From contig NZ_NXLW01000001.1 of assembly GCF_003364265.1 (NCBI RefSeq), positions 1 to 64,000 of the forward strand: a DNA stretch of 64,000 nucleotides, read 5' to 3'. Position 1 is the first letter of the stretch. Each line of letters starts with the position of its first letter. Below, piece by piece: positions 58,125-64,000 of this stretch. The position numbers were made by a program, and so were the translations under genes. The DNA is from Helicobacter aurati (lineage in GTDB: Bacteria > Campylobacterota > Campylobacteria > Campylobacterales > Helicobacteraceae). The notes under the pieces are model-generated. The model did no database searches. It saw nothing but the letters and a program-made list of their open reading frames with translations, and was not told the origin of the DNA.

Positions 58125-59567
58125 ATGCTCAATAATGCTCACTCCATAAGGCAAATAATCAATACTATCTCATATATATGGGATCGCATACAAAACATCT
58201 ATTATATTAACACTCGTCATAGCAAAACAGCCTACTTTAGGATAACTATTCCCCCAAAACACTATTTTTATCTCATACTTTGTTGTCTCTCTATACTATG
58301 TATCAATCTTTACAACAAATATCAAATATACAAACAATTGCAAAACGGACGATCTTTTGAAGCCCGTATCGTAAACCATTATCCAAAACCACAAACCCAT
58401 ATAAAAAATAAATCGCAAAGCGAAATTTTCAAATTTCAAGATACATTTGGTAATACATATTATGGAACATATCGAGGAAGATTCAAAAACCTACAAGGTA
58501 TCCAAGCAAGAATCTACGGTAAAATTTACCATTGTAGTTTTTGGCAATTTTTTAAAGGCTGTAAAATTTATCATTCAAGTTTTGACATCATTCCTACACA
58601 TTCAGTAAAAGCAAGACTCACTAAGTTTGTAGAATCGCAGCATCAAAATGCCCTTATAGCGAACCTTTATAATGCTTTATTTTTTGCAGAGACATTGCAT
58701 AAGCAGTTGCGTGAAATAGCCATCGCATTGGGCATATCTCATCTTATTGCAATTAGCGGACTTCATCTAGGAGTCTTATTGGCTGCATTTTTTCTTTGCA
58801 TCACGCCTTTATACTTTCTTGTTCACAAACATTTTTTTTGTTATCGTAATGCAATGTATGATCTAAGCTGCTTAGGACTTTTATTTGGATTCGCGTATTT
58901 AATTCTTATTGATTTTCACCCTAGTTTTCTTCGTGCGTATATCATGGCTTGTATAGGGTTTTTTATGTTATATCATGGCATTACAATCTTTAATATGACG
59001 AATTTATTTCTCTGTGTTCTTTGCGCCATTGCTCTTAACCCAAACCTATTATGTAATATAGGTTTTATTCTTTCTATCTCTGGTGTGTTTTATATCTTCT
59101 TATTTATACGTTACATTACAGAATCTCAAAAAACTCCGACTACCGACCTATGCAAACATCATGCAAAAAAAATATCAAAAGCTTCCCAATTAATAAAACT
59201 ACTATCTTATTCCGTACTCCTTACAATAATAATATTCCTACAAATGATGCCAATTGTGCATGTTTTCTTTCCTTATTTTTCGTTATGGCAACTCATTTCA
59301 ATTCCGCTTAGCATTATTTTTCCTCTAGTATTTCCATTACTTATCTGCATACATATCATTACGTTTGGTAGTCTTTTTGATTCTTTAATCGAAAGTATCA
59401 TATCCAATGATTTTTTTCTTTCACAAGTAACAACACCTTTGTGGATTCTCATCCCTTATATCCTATTAAGTCTATTGGCAATACGTTATAAATGGGCTTA
59501 TGTTATTAACCTTTGTGTTGCTTGTGGATTCTATATCTATAATGTCATAATTTTCATTCATTTATAG
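58125..59567 (+). CDS. comEC: ComEC/Rec2-like DNA-uptake channel, short form
   Basis: ATG at 58125 (a TTG at 58119 is in frame); 480 residues. 'LREIAIALGISHLIAISGLHLGVLLAAFFLCITPLYFL' is the conserved 'HLLAISGLH' block of the Competence domain, and many hydrophobic segments follow ('SVLLTIIIFLQMMPIVHVFF'). The metallo-beta-lactamase-like domain of full-length ComEC is absent, as in Helicobacter. It transports single-stranded DNA into the cytoplasm during natural transformation. Confidence 0.85.
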   Translation: MLNNAHSIRQIINTISYIWDRIQNIYYINTRHSKTAYFRITIPPKHYFYLILCCLSILCINLYNKYQIYKQLQNGRSFEARIVNHYPKPQTHIKNKSQSEIFKFQDTFGNTYYGTYRGRFKNLQGIQARIYGKIYHCSFWQFFKGCKIYHSSFDIIPTHSVKARLTKFVESQHQNALIANLYNALFFAETLHKQLREIAIALGISHLIAISGLHLGVLLAAFFLCITPLYFLVHKHFFCYRNAMYDLSCLGLLFGFAYLILIDFHPSFLRAYIMACIGFFMLYHGITIFNMTNLFLCVLCAIALNPNLLCNIGFILSISGVFYIFLFIRYITESQKTPTTDLCKHHAKKISKASQLIKLLSYSVLLTIIIFLQMMPIVHVFFPYFSLWQLISIPLSIIFPLVFPLLICIHIITFGSLFDSLIESIISNDFFLSQVTTPLWILIPYILLSLLAIRYKWAYVINLCVACGFYIYNVIIFIHL

Positions 59568-59606
59568 CTTTGGATATAATACAAAGAAATATACAAGGAG
59601 AATATT

Positions 59607-60194
59607 TTGGTAATAGCTTTTTTTGATTTTGATGGAACAATTACAAAGGGAGATTCATTTGCATTGTTTTTACAATTTCTCTTAGGGAAAAGGTTTTTCA
59701 TAAAAGCCATACGCAATATCCCGTCTTTATTGTTGTATAAGATGGGCTTACAAGACAATGCTGTAACAAAAGAAAAATTTCTTGTCTCTTGCATAAAAGA
59801 TATGGACATAGATCACTTCAAAATCAAATGCGAAGAATTTACTCCTATTCTGCAAAAATTCTGCAAAAATTCCGCTGTACAAAAAATCGATTGGCATAAA
59901 AAAAATGGGCATCAAGTTGTATTAGTTTCAGCAAGTTTCGAAGAGTATTTACGTCCTCTTTGTAAACTATGGCAAATAGATTTACTAGCTACAACTATGG
60001 AAGTAAAAGAAAACAAACTTACAGGAAAATTAGCCAGTCTAAACTGCTACGGTAAAGAAAAAGAAAGACGCATTAGAGCATATTGCAATCTTGAATCTTA
60101 CCAAAGCATTTATGCCTATGGAGACACCATAGGTGATAAAGAAATGCTAGCTTTAGCTAGTCCTAATCAGGCTTTCTTCCGTATTTTTGAGTAA
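59607..60194 (+). CDS. HAD-IB family phosphatase (SerB-like)
   Basis: A TTG start with AAGGAGAATATT upstream; 195 residues. Motif I 'AFFDFDGTITKGDSF', motif II 'VVLVSASFEEYLRPL', motif III Lys in 'NCYGKEKERRI' and motif IV 'AYGDTIGDKEMLALA' are complete. The family hydrolyses phosphoserine or other phosphomonoesters (phosphatidylglycerophosphate in some members). The substrate cannot be chosen from sequence. Confidence 0.85.
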   Translation: MVIAFFDFDGTITKGDSFALFLQFLLGKRFFIKAIRNIPSLLLYKMGLQDNAVTKEKFLVSCIKDMDIDHFKIKCEEFTPILQKFCKNSAVQKIDWHKKNGHQVVLVSASFEEYLRPLCKLWQIDLLATTMEVKENKLTGKLASLNCYGKEKERRIRAYCNLESYQSIYAYGDTIGDKEMLALASPNQAFFRIFE

Positions 60195-60205
60195 CATTTC
60201 CTAAA

Positions 60206-60955
60206 CTAATAACTCACATTAACAGTCCTGCCATTAAGCGGCTGAATATCCCTTGCATTGTCTTTTAATATCTTATGTAACGCTTGTAATTGCGACTTTG
60301 ATGCCTGTATTGATTCCTGCATAACAACCCATGTAACATTACCACTACAAGGCGGTGTAGTAAGGCTACCTTGGAACTCATAATAACCCATCTTCTGTGG
60401 CAATAACGTCTGTAGTGCAATATCTTTAAAAGGCTTGGTTACGTTAACCTTATTTGGAACAGCTTTGATGATAGATTGCAATGCAGGGTTTGCTTTACCT
60501 TCTGTAATAAAAATACCGATAACAAGGATATTTCCTTCAGAATCCTTATGCACTAAATGTACTTCAGCTGGATAACTCTTGCCATTTACTTGATTTTCAG
60601 AAGGTGTATGAAAATGCAGCTGAATAAGTTTATAATCCACATCATTAAAAGCTAGTGAATTATCGCCATTAAACCCTACCTGAACCGTATGCCCATTATT
60701 GACAATATTAGACGAATAATTTGCATAAGTTTTTTTCAATGAAAAATTAGCATTAACTTTGATAGTTTCAGAATCTAAAATATTAATAGGTGATTGGAAT
60801 TTTTCAGTTTTACAAGAAGCATAACTTTCATCCAAATCACCCCAAACTTTAGGTCCCGTGCTTCCACTATAACTCCAATGAACATGGTGATCTGCTCCGT
60901 AAGAAAACGTCAATAATAATGCAGCAATAACGGTGTTTTTTAAAAATAACTTCAT
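60206..60955 (-). CDS. Alpha-class carbonic anhydrase, periplasmic
   Basis: 249 residues; signal peptide 'KLFLKNTVIAALLLTFSYGADHH'. 'LIQLHFHTPSENQVNGKSYPAEVHLVHKD' provides the three zinc-binding His (HFH and EVH), and 'TTPPCSGNVTWVVM' is the conserved substrate-side loop; 'SCKTEKFQSPINI' and the later PPCSG Cys can form the usual disulphide. Converts CO2 to bicarbonate, aiding periplasmic pH control. Length matches the H. pylori enzyme. Confidence 0.93.
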   Translation of the reverse strand: MKLFLKNTVIAALLLTFSYGADHHVHWSYSGSTGPKVWGDLDESYASCKTEKFQSPINILDSETIKVNANFSLKKTYANYSSNIVNNGHTVQVGFNGDNSLAFNDVDYKLIQLHFHTPSENQVNGKSYPAEVHLVHKDSEGNILVIGIFITEGKANPALQSIIKAVPNKVNVTKPFKDIALQTLLPQKMGYYEFQGSLTTPPCSGNVTWVVMQESIQASKSQLQALHKILKDNARDIQPLNGRTVNVSY

Positions 60956-61173
60956 AAATAAAATCCTTTTAAATTAAAATGTAGAACATTATAATAGCTA
61001 AAATTACAAAAAAAACTTATATATCAATTAGAATATCTTTAATCTTATGAGGTTGAAATAAATAATGTAATGCTGCTATTAATTTTCATAATTCCCCATA
61101 ACAACACGCTTAGATTTCAGTGCCATTAAAGTTTTTTTGTTATTATTGAGCATTTTTGATTTCAAGGAACACA

Positions 61174-61914
61174 ATGTCTTTAGAAAGTAATCTACATAAA
61201 ATTACAGAGAGATTTACAAAAGACCAGAATAGCATTGCTAACGCTTTCCGTTTAGAAATACTCTACAGAAAATATAAAGTGCTTATTTTTACAATCGTGT
61301 TTATTTTTATAGCTGGAATAATTTTTTTTACCATCCATTCCTATCGTGCTAAACAGATACTAGAAGAATCAAATCAAATATTTTCACAATTACGTGAAAT
61401 GAGTAATGATGAAAGTAAGTTACAAGAACGTAAAAAACTCGAAGAGCAATTGCAACATATCGCTCCTGTTCTTTATGATTTTTACATTTACACGCAACTA
61501 CAAGATCTCCCCTTAACACAATTAATGCAAGAAGAAAATCTTGCAAAATTACAGAATCTTTTTAAATCGAAAAATGAACTTATTGCCACTCTGGCAATTT
61601 ATCAACATGCTATTCTTACTCAAGATTTGCATGCTCTGGAATCTTTTTACTCAAAATGGATTGACAAAAAAGAGACGCAATCTTCATATTTTAACGATAT
61701 TCTAAGAGATAGAGCCCTACTGCAAGCAGCATATATTTATTTACAAAATGACAATATAGCTAAGGCGCATGAACTGCTAGATTCTATTACTCTTAAAGAT
61801 GGTAATCAATATATCTTTAAAATAGCAAAAGAACTTAGACATTATGGACTCTTAGATAATGCACTAAATTCTCAAACTATCCAGTCTAACAATACCGCAA
61901 CAAATAACCAATAA
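61174..61914 (+). CDS. Single-pass membrane protein with TPR-like soluble domain (YfgM-like layout)
   Basis: Start at ATG 61174 (MSLESNLHK), AAGGAACACA upstream; 246 residues. Membrane segment 'VLIFTIVFIFIAGIIFFTIHSY' at about residues 37-58, then helical repeats ('AQILEESNQIFSQLREM', 'ALLQAAYIYLQNDNIAKAHELLDSI') resembling TPR motifs in the periplasm. No precise family was recognised. It lies directly before a lipoprotein-like gene and coaX, so the three may be one operon. Confidence 0.65.
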   Translation: MSLESNLHKITERFTKDQNSIANAFRLEILYRKYKVLIFTIVFIFIAGIIFFTIHSYRAKQILEESNQIFSQLREMSNDESKLQERKKLEEQLQHIAPVLYDFYIYTQLQDLPLTQLMQEENLAKLQNLFKSKNELIATLAIYQHAILTQDLHALESFYSKWIDKKETQSSYFNDILRDRALLQAAYIYLQNDNIAKAHELLDSITLKDGNQYIFKIAKELRHYGLLDNALNSQTIQSNNTATNNQ

Positions 61915-61930
61915 AGCATGAGGGATTCTA

Positions 61931-63160
61931 ATGAAAAGTCTGGTACGCCATAGACAATATCTATTATTTCGCACTAAAAGAATAACTATCTCAAGTGCAT
62001 TAGTGAGCAAAATCGTTCTTGTTTACCGATATTCCGCTATAACCGCCTTAATTGCTCTACTTGTTACTTTTTTAGGATGTGATTCTCAAAAAAATTTTAA
62101 ACCAAACATTATAAAAGGGAAAATCACCTTTAATTCTTCATTAGAGCAACCAATTATCCAAGCAACAAGAGTTAGTGCCCGCTTAAAAAACAATACAGCT
62201 ATCTCTTTAGATTCTAAAATCATCAAACTACAACCAAACCAGAATCTTCTCTTTCAAGATTCTCAAGATTTATTAGTTACCAATGGTTGCACGGGCATAG
62301 AAATATTACCCTATACAATCCAACATGATTCGCAAATTATCCCACAAAAAGATCATGCGATACATGTTGACACTCAGAGTTGCGTTATTTCTGCAAGTAA
62401 AAAAGACAATATGGTAGCAGGAGTACTAGCAGACAACACGCTATTCTTATACAACACAGCCACTAAACAAATGATTTTCACTGACAAAGGTGAATCGATT
62501 TATGCTATTTCATCGCTCAATGCGAATCCTGTATTTTTGGATACAGTTGTGATATTCCCTACACTTGACGGTAGGCTTAGTACATTAAATATAAAGCAAC
62601 AAAAAATTATTAAAAATATCATTGTAAATACTGAAAAATTCCTTAATAATATTATTTATTTACAAGTTCAAAAAGACGATCTTATTAGCGCAACACAAAA
62701 AAAACTTTATACTCTCACTCGAGGGGAGTCTTACTCCAAAGATTTAGAAATTCGCGATGTGTATTTTGATGGTAATTTTATTTATGTATTAAGTCTGAAT
62801 GGCATCATCTACCAACTAGACAAGACTCTAGCCACAATGCAATCAGTCAAACTACCCTATGCTAACCTCAACGGAATAATCGTTAAAGAAGGGATACTCT
62901 ATACTCTTGAAAGTCATGGAGGATTCTTAATCGCATTAAATACAAACGGGTTTAATTATGATGTATTTAAATTGCAGGGCTTTAAAAGGAATGCAACTAC
63001 TTTCTATACAAACAACACTTTCTTTATCGATAATAAAATATTAAATCTCAACGAACCTTATCACACAACAATCTACAAAATCAAACCGCAAACCAATTCC
63101 CCTACACACCAACAACTAAACTCTCATCAAGTATCACCACTACCAAACAAGGACAAATAA
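61931..63160 (+). CDS. Putative lipoprotein, possible beta-propeller
   Basis: 409 residues; GAGGGATTCTA upstream. The hydrophobic segment ends 'LLVTFLGCDSQK', where Cys could be lipid-modified (-3 is Phe, so a weak lipobox). The N-terminus before it is long and basic; a GTG start at 62003 would give a shorter, more typical signal. The rest has repeated 'LFL-Y', 'DGRLSTLN', 'GNFIYVLSLNGIIYQLD' segments every 40-50 residues, like a WD/PQQ-type propeller (BamB-like layout). The stop overlaps coaX by one base. Confidence 0.6.
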   Translation: MKSLVRHRQYLLFRTKRITISSALVSKIVLVYRYSAITALIALLVTFLGCDSQKNFKPNIIKGKITFNSSLEQPIIQATRVSARLKNNTAISLDSKIIKLQPNQNLLFQDSQDLLVTNGCTGIEILPYTIQHDSQIIPQKDHAIHVDTQSCVISASKKDNMVAGVLADNTLFLYNTATKQMIFTDKGESIYAISSLNANPVFLDTVVIFPTLDGRLSTLNIKQQKIIKNIIVNTEKFLNNIIYLQVQKDDLISATQKKLYTLTRGESYSKDLEIRDVYFDGNFIYVLSLNGIIYQLDKTLATMQSVKLPYANLNGIIVKEGILYTLESHGGFLIALNTNGFNYDVFKLQGFKRNATTFYTNNTFFIDNKILNLNEPYHTTIYKIKPQTNSPTHQQLNSHQVSPLPNKDK

Positions 63161-63804
63161 TGTCTCATGTGATTTTATGTGATATTGGAAATTCTTTCTT
63201 GCACTTTTATTATTCAGGAAGAATCTGGAGAGAAAATCCCCACGATATTACTTTAAAAAAACCACATATCCCCATTTATTACATTAGTGTTAATCCAAGT
63301 TTCGAAAAAAAGCTGCTTGATTCTCATAAAAAATGTATAAACCTTGCTCCATACATTGATATTCCAACATCATACAAAGGATTAGGTATTGATAGAAAGG
63401 CAGCTTGCAAGGCAATAGAGCAAGGTGTCATCATTGATGCGGGTAGTGCCATTACGGTTGATATTGTTGAAAATTATAAGCATATAGGGGGTTATATCCT
63501 CCCTGGCATTAGTGCTTATCAAGAGCTCTACAAGAGTATTTCCCCTTCCCTTAGTGCTGGACTTAATCTTGGAGTAAATCTCTATTCACCACCGCAAAAT
63601 ACTAAAGATGCTATTAGCTTTGGAATCTTAAAAAGCATTCTATTCATGATAAAGCACACTTCACAAACAAAAAAAATTTATTTTACTGGTGGTGATGGGA
63701 AATTTTTTGCAAAGTTTTTTGAAAATGCTATCTTTGACAATACTCTTATCTTTAAGGGTATGCAGTTAGCAATTCGAGAAATAGAACAAAAACTACAAAA
63801 CTGA
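63160..63804 (+). CDS. coaX: Type III pantothenate kinase
   Basis: 214 residues. 'ILCDIGNSFLHFYY' is the DIGNS phosphate loop, 'YKGLGIDRKAACKAIEQGVIIDAGSAITVDIV' holds the GxDR and DAGTA-like motifs, and 'GGYILPGISAY' and 'YFTGGDGKFF' follow. First step of coenzyme A synthesis, which is also needed to make the phosphopantetheine arm of the carrier proteins in this window. ATG overlaps the previous stop. Confidence 0.93.
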   Translation: MSHVILCDIGNSFLHFYYSGRIWRENPHDITLKKPHIPIYYISVNPSFEKKLLDSHKKCINLAPYIDIPTSYKGLGIDRKAACKAIEQGVIIDAGSAITVDIVENYKHIGGYILPGISAYQELYKSISPSLSAGLNLGVNLYSPPQNTKDAISFGILKSILFMIKHTSQTKKIYFTGGDGKFFAKFFENAIFDNTLIFKGMQLAIREIEQKLQN

Positions 63805-64000
63805 TTCTAACTTAGCATAAAGCTGTGTAAAGACTAAAACTTTGATTTGATGATTTTGATAATTTATTGCATTTTCATAAGATGAAAATAATTTATCTAG
63901 CAATAATTAACTTAAATAAGTCATTTTGCTTAGTTAAACTTGTCCGCGGAGCGCAATTACAAATCAAAAAAATAAATAAAATATCAAGATATGAAACTTA

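Noticed and set aside
63805-64000. Possible gene or RNA at the right end
   Set aside because: No frame with a ribosome site, no hairpin with a T-run and no tRNA-like fold was seen in these bases.

Overview
The window is AT-rich DNA of an epsilonproteobacterium, most likely an enterohepatic-type Helicobacter. Supporting signs are an ATP synthase operon starting with a b'/b pair and with the c subunit gene elsewhere, an alpha-class periplasmic carbonic anhydrase, a CPDC-type thioredoxin, a short ComEC, Helicobacter-like outer membrane proteins, and many promoters with an extended -10 of the form TTTTGCTANAAT. Genus-level assignment is inference; no database was searched.

Left end (1-8413, all minus strand). 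A fragment that looks like the start of a type I restriction specificity subunit lies just downstream of a YafQ/RelE-type toxin-antitoxin pair. Upstream of these, a tightly packed set of genes runs from cca down to 732: GNAT-like protein 1, formyltransferase, GNAT-like protein 2, acyl carrier protein, short-chain dehydrogenase, AMP-forming acyl/aminoacyl ligase and left-handed beta-helix acetyltransferase. Three of these genes (acetyltransferase, formyltransferase, GNAT-1) carry a poly-G tract of 14, 12 and 13 bases near the 3' end, with similar flanks. This looks like a phase-variable carrier-protein pathway that makes and transfers an acyl or formyl group, probably onto a surface glycan. The substrate is unknown.

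8685-24104 (plus strand) is a 16-gene aryl-polyene-type type II polyketide cluster: FAD-dependent oxidoreductase/halogenase-like enzyme, DUF3261 lipoprotein, ketosynthase, dehydratase, ketoreductase, ketosynthase, chain-length factor, acyltransferase, two ACPs, COG4648 membrane protein, a fused AMP-ligase/dehydratase, a fused glycosyltransferase/acyltransferase, thioesterase, LolA-like carrier and MMPL exporter. The order equals the E. coli/Xenorhabdus ape order rotated (N-O-P-Q-R then C-D-E-F-G-HI-J-K-L-M). No starter-unit gene (ammonia-lyase or chorismate lyase) and no methyltransferase is present. The genes overlap or nearly touch throughout, suggesting one transcript. The cluster is divergent from the phase-variable operon.

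24132-64000 is mostly housekeeping: three tRNAs (Arg-CCT, Leu-CAA, Leu-GAG), atpE, queH, a 34-residue membrane protein, dnaE, murI, carB, the atp operon (b', b, delta, alpha, gamma, beta, epsilon), gltD, a DUF374 acyltransferase, dnaJ, recR, pabB, rplM-rpsI, tRNA-Arg with anticodon GCG, a thioredoxin, two outer membrane proteins, pyrH, rnc, clpP, comEC, a HAD phosphatase, alpha-carbonic anhydrase, and a three-gene end block finishing with coaX. Several exported or membrane proteins here (31401, 32640, 36627, 54391, 61174, 61931) were not recognised. No insertion sequence, CRISPR array, rRNA or prophage was seen.
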